From assembly GCF_001642475.1 (NCBI RefSeq), contig NW_019173961.1:186001-250000 (forward strand): a DNA stretch of 64,000 nucleotides, in the 5' to 3' direction. This DNA is from Fonsecaea monophora (taxonomy: Eukaryota > Ascomycota > Eurotiomycetes > Chaetothyriales > Herpotrichiellaceae). A program made the translations under genes and the position numbers. Positions 10,602 to 21,400 of the stretch are shown here, piece by piece; position 1 is the first letter of the stretch; each line of letters begins with the position of its first letter. Under the pieces are notes generated by a model that saw only the letters and a list, made by a program, of their open reading frames with translations, was not told the origin of the DNA and searched no databases.

Positions 10602-11798
10602 ATGAATGATTTTGATAAGAGAAAATCCATATCAATCATGTATCGGCCAAATTCAAAGTGGACATGGACTTTCTCCATTATTGCCCTAGTCCAGGCAATG
10701 ATTATTCTCGCATTTGAGAGGTAGGCTGATGATTGTCTGTTGAACGTCGGATCAGTGCTAATGGTTTTCCAGCTATGTCTTTGCCCATTTCCAAATCCAT
10801 CTCGAAGGCATTCCCGGCACCCTGACCTCGTCTCGTACGATTCCAACCTTTTTAACCTTGTATATTTTCGGGTTTTTGTACCAGCTAGTCCTTGTTTGGG
10901 ACGCTCTGCGAATGAAGAATACCATTCAGGTCATTGGCCTGGTGATGTACAACGTCGGCCTACTCATCTACGGTTCCGTCCAGATGGATCAGATCAGGGA
11001 TGCGATTTTGACGCTGGCTGAAGATGACTACATCCGCAAGAACATTTGGTCAGATACCGAACCATTTTTGATCGCCATTCCCTGTATTCTAGCCGTGGGG
11101 ACAGTGCTCATGGCCGGCTGTGCCTGGAAACTGTACGACGAATTTGCATGGACAATCTACAAGAGGATTTCGGCCGACCTAAGGATGAAACGACGCTACC
11201 TCCAATACCAGGTCTACATCGCCCTGTTGAAGTTTGATTTCTTCTTCTTCCTCGGGTTTACTGTCCAGTTTGTGGTCATTGTCACCCAACGACAAGTCGA
11301 GTTCGCCCTCACCATTGCCGCTATGCCTATCACCATTTTCATTCTTCTAGCAGCTGCGTGGTTCGTCCGCAAAGAGTCCCTGTTTGGCACCATTGTTGTC
11401 ATTGTAAGTATACACATCCAATCCCGCCGCTTTGGGCTCCTCCCTAACCTTGTATGCAGATACTTTACTTTGGCGGTCTGGCCTATTTTATTTTCAAGAT
11501 GGTCCGCATGTACTCGCCTGGATGGGAGGGTCCCTATCTCCCAGCTCGAAAGGAACTCACCACCTTCGCTGTGTTGACCATCATTCTGATTCTTGTCACA
11601 ATCACGTACGCCTGCATCTGTGCACACAACTATAACAAGGGACTGAAGCCCTACGTCAATAAGCCGCAGACGGTCGAGGATGACGAGAAGCCTATGAGCG
11701 GAAGTGCTTATGCTCCATTCGCAACGGAGATGGCACCATCTGGCAGTGGAAAACTGCCCGCACCGAGACCCGTTGCCAGTCGGATGGAAATTGACTAA
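10602..11798 (+). CDS. UPF0658 Golgi apparatus membrane protein-like
   Basis: Three exons: 10602-10720, 10773-11403 and 11460-11798, giving 362 aa. The introns are GTAGGC..CCAG with a GCTAAT branch site and GTAAGT..GCAG; both keep the frame. The protein has about seven hydrophobic segments, beginning with WTWTFSIIALVQAMIILAF. Conserved-looking stretches such as VLVWDALRMKNTIQVIG, the cytosolic KRISADLRMKRRY loop and SPGWEGPYLPARKELTTFA match what I know of the fungal UPF0658 Golgi membrane family. The molecular function is not established. The frame stays open upstream of the ATG back to 10455 with coding-like sequence (FTSAALQAVKIRAHESRASL), so the true start may lie in an upstream exon. Confidence 0.85.
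10721..10772 (+). other. intron 1 of the UPF0658-like gene
   Basis: GT..AG, 52 nt, branch site GCTAATG near the 3' end. Splicing joins GAG AG to C TAT, giving FESYVF. Confidence 0.85.
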
Positions 11799-13003
11799 AC
11801 GAGATGCCAAAAGCTGTCTGAGTGTGTGTGTGTGTGTGTGTTCTTTTCCTTAGTGGATACCATGTAGCGGGCGTTTTTGAATGGATGACTCGTTACTACT
11901 TTTTCAACAATGTGCTCGGGAGGGGTTTCACTGTTCCCTTTTTCCTATCTGATGAGGGAGTCACGGCCTGGTATTGGCTGAATGAAAGATTTTCTATACC
12001 TTGGAAACCCAGGCACGAATCGGCCATGTGTATGTGAATGTAACTGTATATGCCAGAGGGAAACGAGGGCTGGTGAAAAAAGGGGGGTTGGGATTGGGGA
12101 TTGGGGTGATTGAGGGCAGTAGGAGGCGGTCTCAGTCAGTTGAGTGCTCTACAGTGAGTACACGGTACAAGTATGAGGTACAGACTCGCAGAGTTGCAGA
12201 GTTGCAGAGTTACAAGAGTACATGTAACCCCTGTTCCTGCTTCAGGGGCAAAGGGGAGCCATATGCATGTACCGAGTATACAATACAGTACATTCATACA
12301 TGTATACTGTCATATGCCTAGTATTCATACCTACGGATAGGAGGTGTGTATGTATGTATGTTTGTAGGTAGGTAGGTAGGTAGGTAGATACTAGAGGGAC
12401 CGTACTACTAGTGTCCCTAGGTATGTATGTAGGCATTGAAAATGAAAATGAAAATGAAAATGAAAACGAAAATGAAAATCAGTGTTTGCTATGTACCATG
12501 TACCTAGCCACGACTATGTGCCCGCCTGCCACCGTGCCTGCCTACCTAATTGCCAATGTGCAGAGTACATACATGTCGAGCACCTACACACACAGGTAGA
12601 GAGACCCGAATATGAACGTATTTGTCAATGTCAGTCGTGAACCGATCACCAATCACCAACGGATTCGGCCCTGACGTTTCTGTGTCCAAGTCATCAATAT
12701 TCATCATCCCAGCTTCGACCTTGTGTTCTCGCCGTCCCACAGCCCAGTCGTTGTCAAGCGTGTCTCGCAGCTCGCCCGCATCGGTTCGTGTTAGCAGAGA
12801 AAGCAAAAACAGAAGATTGATTCCTCCACAAAAGTCTGTGCAGCGCTCGCTCGGAGGATCGTTTGTCGTAATTTCCAGCACTTACATCGTTCCCTCCGAG
12901 GTCACCACTCTCCAACCTCCCTTCCTCTCGCATTTCTCCCCTTGTTCTCTCGTTATCGTTCTCCGGCATGCGCAAACACACACGCTCCATGCCAGCTCCC
13001 TTC
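11799..13003. other. intergenic with several microsatellites
   Basis: About 1.2 kb between the converging 3' ends of the UPF0658 and F-box genes. It contains a GT run (about 11821-11841), GTAT/GTAG tetranucleotides (about 12345-12390) and a GAAAAT hexamer array. No gene is supported. The frames read across the hexamer are low-complexity artefacts. Confidence 0.6.
12437..12479. repeat. GAAAAT hexanucleotide microsatellite
   Basis: Seven near-perfect copies of a six-base unit, with one GAAAAC variant. Confidence 0.9.
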
Positions 13004-14857
13004 TTACTCGGCCATGAAAATCTGCAGCATCTGCGGCAGATTGTGTCTCTTCTCCTCGACCATTTCGTCCGACACCTTCCAAAATGCCGTTGGGCCCGCG
13101 GGACCATGCACGTCGTAATCCTTGTCAAACCAGTTGCCCAGGACGCCTCGGGCGCTGCGGATGCCACCGATCTGTACACCTTCGGAACGCCAGCGCTCTT
13201 CGCCGTGGAAAATGGAGAACGAGGTCCAGCGGATCGCCTTGGTCGGGGTTTGGCGAACGGTTCCTGGTTGTGGTGTTTGAGTCAGCCAGATTCAGAAGTG
13301 CTAGGTTACAAGGCAAGCGGTGGAAACGGCGGGTTGGTTTTGTATTTGACGGAGTTTATGGGGACGGGTTCACTCACCTCTTATCCTGGAATTCGCGTTA
13401 GGATCCCACGCCATAAAGGTACTCCGACTGGTGCCTTCAAAGTAAACCACTGGCAACAGATCCTCTCCGTCCTCTCCTTTCTCCTCTTGTTCCTCGATCC
13501 TGGTGACATGCAATTGCAGTCTGATCAATCGAAAGGCCTCCCTCGTCGTGATGGGGTCTCGTTCCTGGGTCATGGGAATGTCCGCGTTTCTCTCGAAATT
13601 GAAGCGATAGAGGTCGTTATAGTCCAGGAAACAGACGATCCGCATCCAAGTCCCTGTGACACCATAGGGATCCAGAGCATCGAGGCTGGGGTTGGGAGCG
13701 GGCTTGATTTTTCCCGTGAGCGAGGATGAGACGTAGCTGTTGGGGGCGATGCCGCAGAAGAGGTTTGCCCAGGGTTTCAGGAGGTTGGATTTGGTGGACG
13801 AGACTGACGCACTTCCCTCGCCAGAAGACCGTGGAGAAGAACCGGTGAGTCCCAAGAAGTCTGTGTCGCTCAGTCCGCGTCGTTCACTGTACATTCGGTG
13901 ATTGAAACCAAGGATCACCATGATGGCCTGGACCTTCTCCCAATCGATGCGTTGTGTGCCATCGTCGGTAAAGGGACCCCACATGTTCGACACGTTGTAT
14001 CGGCGCAAGTCGTAGACTCGGGAGCGGGCCCACGGATGCGCGTCTCGGATCGGTCGCGGAGTATTTCGAAGCAGATGGCGTGCTTCCTCGCTCTGGGAAT
14101 TCTCGTTGATGTCCGGGACATCATATTCGTCGGAGTCGTAGCTATCGTCGAATGGGCCGCGGTGCCCAGCCACTGCCAGGTGTGGACAAGATGGTTCATG
14201 TGAGATTGGCCAAGGAGAGTCTAGATTCATGCCTGCCAGAACGTGAAGTTGAGCAGAGAGTTGACGCAGATCTTCTGTGGGCGCCGCGGGCCATTGCTGA
14301 GGTCGGGCACGGGCGAAGAGGCTCGATCTACAGAGTATGGTATTGATGTTGGGCCCCTTGCTGTAGAGGTTTGATAGGAAGTCGGTGATCTTGGTGGACG
14401 AGGCGTCGGCTTGTTGGGCCAGTTGCAATGTCTGTGTAAGCACATCTTCTAGTGACTCGGTCTGAAGAACACGGTTAGCGGGATGGGGCGGGCTCGACGT
14501 AGCAGAGGTATAGTTCATGCCTTTATCTCGTCATGGTCTGACTCCAGGATCTTCTGAAGGTTCACTAGACGGGTCAGTCTCTCTCGCCAGGACTTGGTAT
14601 CCCTGTCCAGAGGAGGATCCTGATGATACATTGTGGTTAGCAAGCAGCCTCTTTGATATCAAACCATGGCGGAAGCCGGCCTCGGCTCTTACAAAGCGGG
14701 ACAGATAGTGAAGTCTCCAAAGGAATTCATCGCTACTGATGCAGTTGTTCAGGTGATGACATGTCCTCGCGAGAGATGCTAGGTCTGTTGGTTCCACATT
14801 CTGGAAGATATTGTGCAGGACTTCAGGAGCCAGATCAAGGAGCTGGTAGCGTGCCAT
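13004..14857 (-). CDS. F-box domain protein
   Basis: Four exons on the minus strand: 14857-14693, 14619-14521, 14461-13378 and 13263-13004, 535 aa. Introns: 73 nt (GTAAGA..CATCAG, branch GCTAAC), 59 nt with a GC donor (AAG/GCATGA..CTTCAG, branch GCTAAC), and 114 nt (GTGAGT..CCAG). The N-terminus is an F-box: LLDLAPEVLHNIFQNVEP, LASLARTCHHLN, then SSDEFLWRLHYL. F-box proteins recruit substrates to SCF ubiquitin ligases through Skp1. The C-terminal two thirds have a conserved-looking core (WGPFTDDGTQRIDWEKVQA, then GVTGTWMRIVCFLDYNDL) and a final exon with ERWRSEGVQIGGIRSARGVL. The target is unknown. The 14857 ATG was chosen because the F-box starts right after it; an ATG at 14926 is also in frame. 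Confidence 0.8.
14462..14520 (-). other. GC-AG intron 2 of the F-box gene
   Basis: 59 nt. The donor is GCATGA after AAG, the branch site is GCTAAC and the acceptor is CTTCAG. It is the only boundary I found that keeps both flanking coding frames open in the same phase. Confidence 0.6.
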
Positions 14858-15245
14858 GGTCAGGGATACAAAGCACGCGGTGAGGATGAGCCGGGGATAA
14901 GATTGCGGGGAGGGGTTGACTTCCAAGTCAGGTTTGTAGGTGGTGTTGTGCTCTCTCTGTCCCCTTGATTGCGCAAGGATATTGACAGGGAATTCAGCCT
15001 TGGGTCATGTTTATGATGGACTAGATGAGATGGATCCGAGAGTGAAGGTAATCGAGGTGAAGCTGGAAGTGATGATGGGATGAAGTGCAGTTCGTCCGGT
15101 TTCTTCCCGAGACTCTCGGAGATAAGGAATCGCGCCATTGTGCGCAGCCAAAACGGTCCGCAGTTTGTTCTACATTCACTGACACTGCGCTGAGTACATA
15201 CATCGTTGACATCTTCCTCATCTACCTCAGGTCACCTACCCACGA
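14858..15245. other. intergenic between two minus-strand genes
   Basis: About 390 bases: promoter of the F-box gene and 3' end of the upstream regulator gene. No further feature is seen. Confidence 0.5.
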
Positions 15246-17012
15246 TTATATCTCAAACACATCCTGCTGTTGCCATGGACCCATTGTCCCCCGTATTCTG
15301 GGCCCCAGCTCCAGCCACAATGCATGATATCTCAACTGATCCGCCTGTCCAGTCCACAAAAACTGACCCAGCGTCCATCGGTACCCATCGTAGTCTAACA
15401 GCCCGTATCTACGGCAAGTCTTCGCCAGCATAAACACAAATGAAGCATGGACGGCTGCTAACGTACTGGTCACGGCTCCTGTCGAGAGCATCCATATTAA
15501 CATTGTCGGAGAGAAGTCAAGTTCTCTGAGGTCCTCGTCCATGGTCATGAGCGTATCGTAAAGTTGTGTTGTCAAGACGTTGAAATGTCGGTATTTCAAG
15601 GGGTTTCCACGCAGGTGGTGATGGGTGAAGAGCAACGCTGCCAACGACACTGCCCGCCAAACGGTGGCCTCCCAACGATTGTTCCCTGAAACCGTGTCTC
15701 CTTGGACAATAAGCCTCAACTTCCTCTCGATCCGATGGAACATATCACCACGTCGCATCCTCCCCTCTTCACTAGTGCGGCGCAGAGGTTCGAGTTGCTC
15801 TGCGTTACAAAGTTCCCGGATGTCGTTGAGCAAATCCAGGACTTGATGACGAGGAGCACCAGCCGCCCTCAGCTCATCTCGGCTTAAGCCAGGCAGTGGT
15901 CCCGATAAGTTGTGATGTTGAAAGCCCGCCCATGATTCATCCCACACCTCAATGGGAGGGAAACGCAATTTCTCATCAAAGACTTCCGAGTATATGAGAT
16001 CGTTCCAACTAATCAAGCGTTGCAGATGTTGCTGAACACCGGACCGCAGGGACGACATACCGCCCCTCAACTCGACGACGGCCCGCATGCCGTCCATGTG
16101 TTTGCTTGCCTCCGGATACGATTCCATTACGAGGGCAATGTTGGTCAGGGCCGCTATTGCCGCGATCGTTTCATCGCTGGCTGCCTGTTGGGAATCTGAT
16201 AGACGGTCATTGATCAATGAGATAGCCGCCAGTTTGTGTTGCAGTGTTCTCATTTCCTCCTGCGCATCTGGGACTGCTCGGCGGTGACGAAAGTGCACTC
16301 CCCAGCTGTACATTGTCGCATGGAAAACCAGCTGGTCGCTGATGGCGAATTGTGACCAGTTGCTCTGTCCGTTGATCGGGCACCACGGGTACCTCTCATA
16401 GTGGCGGAATAGATACAGCCTTGCCTCGTCCCCTTCGTCCAAGTGGACGGGCAGGACACCGAAAACATCGATTTGTCGCGATCCAAGCCACGTCACAGGC
16501 ATTCCAGGTACAAATCCCGACTCGGCCGCCGCCGTTTGCTGCGGGTTGAGAACGGATGCTGTCCGGCCCCTTGAAAGCTCAGATCCGGCCTGGGTACTAG
16601 CCTCCTCTTGCGTTCGGTCGGCCCTCCTCTTCCCTTTCCGATCTCGGTGGGAGTTTCTGAGCTCCAACTCTCCAGATCGCATCCTGAACCTCATTTTCTG
16701 CCCGCCCGTTGCACCCGTCGCATGTCTCTCTGTCTGTATTCTGGTGCCTGGAAACGACAGGACAGAGAAATTCTTGGATTCCGTATCTCGTTGCTCCGCA
16801 TGGCTTCGTTCTAGATAGTTGCGCATCACATGTGCGCGCATCGTTCTCAGCTGCTTGCGGTCTTTCTGCGAGTTTTGGCCCGTGGATGCAATGAATAAGA
16901 AGCCGCCTTCTGAGGGTGCATTGTCTGTCTCTTGCTGAGGCGTGACTGATATCTCGCCGGCTTGAGGATTAGACACTTCGGGGTTTGGCCTCGAACTTGG
17001 TGTTGGTGTCAT
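15246..17012 (-). CDS. fungal transcription factor-like protein (no visible zinc cluster)
   Basis: A 588-aa frame from the ATG at 17012. The frame is open another 30 codons upstream, but without an ATG. After a polar leader comes a short motif widespread in fungal regulators of the Fungal_trans_2 type: FLFIASTGQN, then KQLRTMRAHVMRNYLE. The C-terminal 370 residues are helical and fit a fungal-specific transcription factor domain: YPWCPINGQSNWS, then TNIALVMESYPEASKHMDGM, then VELRGGMSSL, then the ISWNDLIYSEVFDE segment. No Cys6 cluster is visible, as is common in this subgroup. DNA binding is therefore not shown; a regulatory role is inferred from the domain only. No introns needed. Confidence 0.7.
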   Translation of the reverse strand: MTPTPSSRPNPEVSNPQAGEISVTPQQETDNAPSEGGFLFIASTGQNSQKDRKQLRTMRAHVMRNYLERSHAEQRDTESKNFSVLSFPGTRIQTERHATGATGGQKMRFRMRSGELELRNSHRDRKGKRRADRTQEEASTQAGSELSRGRTASVLNPQQTAAAESGFVPGMPVTWLGSRQIDVFGVLPVHLDEGDEARLYLFRHYERYPWCPINGQSNWSQFAISDQLVFHATMYSWGVHFRHRRAVPDAQEEMRTLQHKLAAISLINDRLSDSQQAASDETIAAIAALTNIALVMESYPEASKHMDGMRAVVELRGGMSSLRSGVQQHLQRLISWNDLIYSEVFDEKLRFPPIEVWDESWAGFQHHNLSGPLPGLSRDELRAAGAPRHQVLDLLNDIRELCNAEQLEPLRRTSEEGRMRRGDMFHRIERKLRLIVQGDTVSGNNRWEATVWRAVSLAALLFTHHHLRGNPLKYRHFNVLTTQLYDTLMTMDEDLRELDFSPTMLIWMLSTGAVTSTLAAVHASFVFMLAKTCRRYGLLDYDGYRWTLGQFLWTGQADQLRYHALWLELGPRIRGTMGPWQQQDVFEI

Positions 17013-18426
17013 ATTGTCGAGCGGCTTTGCAGATTGTATCAATTGACAGAAGTCCCGATCGCGCTTAGCTGGACGGTTTCTAATCTCGACGACGAGGATC
17101 ACTTCGTACTCCTGCCGCTGTGAGTATAGCTTTGCACCTCTCTCGGGGCGAGATCTAGCATTGCCATGCCTGACCTTTACCTTTAGTTGGACCTTGAGAT
17201 GAAGGGTTGGCCATGTCTTTCACCTTCTATCACGGCCGCAGTTCTTCAACAGCCAAAAGGGACACTACAACTGGTTTTTTCCCCTGACATCATGTTGTTG
17301 ATAACAAGGCGAGGCTGGCACCCAGCTGGTGAGGCTGTTGGCTGCTTATGTAAAGCCCTCAAAGAACGGATTACTCATCATTTTGCATTTTCCCCTAGCT
17401 GGGTGCCTAGCACCCATAGCACCTAGAGGGTCGGTACGTCTATCTCTGTTATTCCACCCTCTCCCCTCCAACTCCTCCGTCCTTGAGAGAACAAAGTGAC
17501 AAGAGATCGAATCTAAAATCCTGCCCTCCATCAGCTTATGGCGTGTCTTTCCCATTCATCGTCGTCATGCCCGTCGTCGCCGCGCTCTGGATTGAAGGAC
17601 AGGATGCACAGGGCGCTTTCGCAACCCGGACTTGAACCCGGTAGGTCGAGGGAATGAGAGTTCACGGGTAGACAGACAGGGATGGTCATAGGTACTTTAG
17701 ATGCTCCAGATATTCTACTCTAGGTATACAGATGTAGGTAAGGTAGAATGGATAGTCAGTACCCATAAGCACTTGATCTGTCAGACTCGGTCCTCGATAC
17801 TCGATACTCGGTGCGTGGGACTCGATACTCAAGTAGAACTGCTTTGCTTGCTTGTTCAATTTGCATGCTTGCTCAAAGTTTCTCAAGTTGCTATACAACT
17901 ATTCCCCGAATCAAGAATCACAGATGAACGAAACCATTTCCCCCCTTCTTTCTATCTCTTCTGACTCTCCCGACTCTATTCCCGCGAAGTCATCTGCTCA
18001 TCTGTTGCTGTTGTCCACTCATCTCGAATTTGAATCAGAGAAATCAATCACGTACATACATACATTCATTCAATGCGCCAACCCTTGTCCTCCTTATCCT
18101 CGCTGTCCGCCGTTCAGCCGTCCCCAGATCCTCAATCCTCGTCTCATCTCCATACCGTGCCTTGATGAATCGTCTCGCCATGCCATGCCGTCTCTATCTC
18201 GTCTTTGGAAAGACAAGCAATACTGACTGAACCGGTTGACTGGCTGGCGCCAAAAACAACAGACTTCACAACAAAAGAGAAAGAAATAAAAAGTCTTCCC
18301 GAAACTCCAACGCTCTAATAAGTCAAATCGCCAATCCACAGGTTGCTCGTAAATCTATTGAATCCCATTCATGTTTCGCCCCCGGTCTTGTTCAGGAGCG
18401 CTCTGGTGTGGGCTGGCTGGCCGGCT
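17013..18426. other. intergenic, about 1.4 kb
   Basis: Promoter of the 15.2-17.0 kb gene and 3' region of the large scaffold gene. Short frames have no domain character. A tRNA-like T-arm string on the minus strand at 17610-17645 was examined and not accepted. Confidence 0.5.
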
Positions 18427-21400
18427 TTATTCCATCCCTCCAGCGCCGTACCGATAGGTGCCACACAGACCAAAGACCCAGCCTGCCTCCCTCGTACCCG
18501 GGAATTGCATCATGTACACCCGTTCCTTACCCATGGTCACGCCGCCCGTCTCAGCAATGACCTCGTCCTCGCTCCAAGTCTTCATCGCAATACCTGTCTG
18601 CATGACGCGTTCGAAGCAGCTTTCACCCAACACACTGTCCAACAGTACAACGTCGCGGTTCTTGTTCTGAGTGATGAGAATACGCTTCTCGCGACCATTG
18701 CCGTGGACGCGATGGGGAGTATGGCTCGAGCTCGGGAGGCGAGGTCCACGGCTTTGTCCTGCTTGGCCTGCGCCTGCAATGTTTGACGGAGATCGAGGAG
18801 GACCGGCTATTGCTTGGGGAGATGCCCCTGGAGTTACGGTTCGATTTGGAGTCGATTGGCCACTTTCTGCTGCGGCGGATGATGGTGCTGGAAGAACGGT
18901 GAGACGAGCGGCCCCCAGGTTTTCCCAATGCTGTCCCTTTCTGACATAGAGTCGGATTTTCATATTGTTGACCATGCCTCCCCCTTCTGCGGCAGCTGCA
19001 CTGGTCGATGGGACGTTCGGTCCATCTTTCCCTGGTATGAAACCAAGCTGACTGGGCGGGGGTGTACCTGAACCCGAACCTGTTCCAGTCCCACTGCTGG
19101 AGGAATACAGAGACTCGCCTGTGCCACCTCCACCATATCTGCGAATAACCGAAGATCGATTGAGATTGAAGGCGGAACTGACGCCGAGTCTCTTCAGCGC
19201 CGAGAAGGCGCTGGTCATCGTCCCCGAGCTCTCCACTGACATGTCGATTGAAGCGGGTGTTGGAGCAGATGAAGCCCGGTAACTCGATTTCTTCTGACTC
19301 CCAAAACTAAACCATGAACTCGCCCTCGACCGACTATGTTGAGCTTGTCCGACATTGAAAGTCACTGAAGGTTGGCGACGAGGCCGTGCATTTTGCAGCT
19401 GGATATACGTTGGGTTATTGCACCGAGCCCAGTTGATCATTCCATACAATGCTTCACATTCTTCGGGGTTCCGCGAACGGAACATAACATTATTGGTTGT
19501 TCTGATCTTGGAGTTTGCTGTAGGAGGAGACCGTATAGAGATGTCCAGTGCAGTGCCCCTGCGCAGCGGAACGATGGGCGTTAATTCGAAAGCTACCAGG
19601 GGCTGCTGAGAAATGGAGTCCTTTCCTGGCCCATGGTCGTCAAATAAGCGACTGGTCGAGGAGTTCTGAGGATCAGAATGGGCCGCTGACATCTCAAAGG
19701 CTTCAATCAAACCGGGTGAGATTACAATGGAGCACTCGTCGGGATAAATCTGCTCCCACATGCCTTTGTCCGACCACGAGCAAATCAAAGCAATTGTCCT
19801 CGCTTTCTTGTTCGCTGAGATTGTGGTCGATGCGGGAACCTTGCGGTAAGGTCCCTGGGAGGCAGAGTCTGAAGGAGCCAGTGTTCGGGTTCCGGTGGAT
19901 TTGATTGAAGGTGGGGGTATATATTGTTTTGATATTCGACCCTCCGCTGGCTTGATGGCCACAAGTGGTGTTGGTCTGTCCCCATGCTCCGACACGAAGT
20001 CGTCTGAAGTGTCAGAAGACGAACTGCTGTCGCTATCCGAATCGTAGCCTGAACTGTCAGAGTCCGTGGAAGGTTCATATTCATGCTTCAAGGGTGAGGA
20101 TGTCCGCCGCCTTACCGCCTTGCCTGCTGGACTCGGGGTGGCTTTCAATACAGGGCTGGGTCTATTGCTAGATATCGGCTGCAGAATCCTGGGATTGTGA
20201 GGCGGTGTGGCTGGCGGGGACGAAGATCCTAAGCCGGGGACAGAGGGGCGATCTTGACGCGTTTTGTGCTCTGGCGGACTTGGTATATCTTCGGTGTATA
20301 GTTGGCTCTTGGCTGAACTCTTTTGATCCCGTTTTGACCGTTGCTGCAACTGCTCAAGCACAGGAGTTGTTTGCTGTGTCCCTGAAGCTTGTCTCTCTGG
20401 CTGAGACAACGACGGACTCTCGTGGGCTTGAAGGGTCCGAAGCTTGTTGACGGTTGGTAGGTCTTTTGATGGGGTAGAGGAAATAGCTCGATGATATTCT
20501 GGTCTCTGCGGTGATGGTTTGGGGGAAGGTTTGGAAGAGTTGAAATTAGTGCTAGCCGTCTGTGCCTCCAGTATGGGAGGCTCCGTTGCGCTTGCTCTTG
20601 ATTTCTGTGTCTGGTCTAATATCGGAGGACTATTGTAATCATTCCTGACATTGACTGGTTGGCTGGGCTTTGTTAAGACAGCATCTTTGTGGCCCTCAAC
20701 CTGGGTTTTCGCTTCGTCGGAGGCCTTGTAAGTTGGGGGTGGACGGGATCGCACTGCTTCAGGATTTTTGCCCTGAGACACGTCACTAGGGTTAGTCACC
20801 GTAGTCTTAGACGACGACGACAATGATGACGAGGTGAATATGGTGGCATAATCCCGTATGGAACGGTCTGAAATGGTCGATCGATCGGAAGACACGACTG
20901 ATGGGACCGACACTGGGCGTCGTCGCGGAACAGTCGAGGATTGCTGAAACTGGGGAGTGGGAAGAGGTTTCGACGCGAGTCCACCCCCAAGGTTCAACCG
21001 TGGTGATGGTCGATCATTCGGAGGCTTGGGCCGACTCGAGTCATTCCTTGCCCCTAGGACAGAAGGCTCGCCGATAGGTATGTCCAGATATTCGGTTGCA
21101 GTTGCAGGGCTTTCATCGACTGACTGACTCGTGGTTTTGGATGAGGAAGACTCGGCCTCAGCGGTAGTTGCAGTGGCCAGAGGTGAAGGTCGTCTCACAA
21201 AACTTGGTGTACGGTTCAACCTTGGGGGCAGCGGCTTTGAACCAAGCATATCCATCCATTCTGCCACGGCCTCTTTATCGTCCGTCTTCAAGGCCAACAA
21301 TTCGTGCCATTCCTGTCCAAAACCTGCCCGACCCCGAATCATGATGACAAGATCGAATCCGTCCTCGCCACGTCTTGCTGATACCGAGCTCAGCTCCAAG

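Noticed and set aside
12968..13729. 253-codon plus-strand frame
   Set aside because: Antisense to the last two exons of the F-box gene, whose splice sites and protein pattern are convincing.
17610..17660. tRNA 3'-half-like string on the minus strand (GGGTTCAAGTCCGGGTTGCG)
   Set aside because: The T-loop consensus is present, but the T-stem has a mismatch, and no matching acceptor 5' strand, D arm or anticodon arm can be placed upstream.
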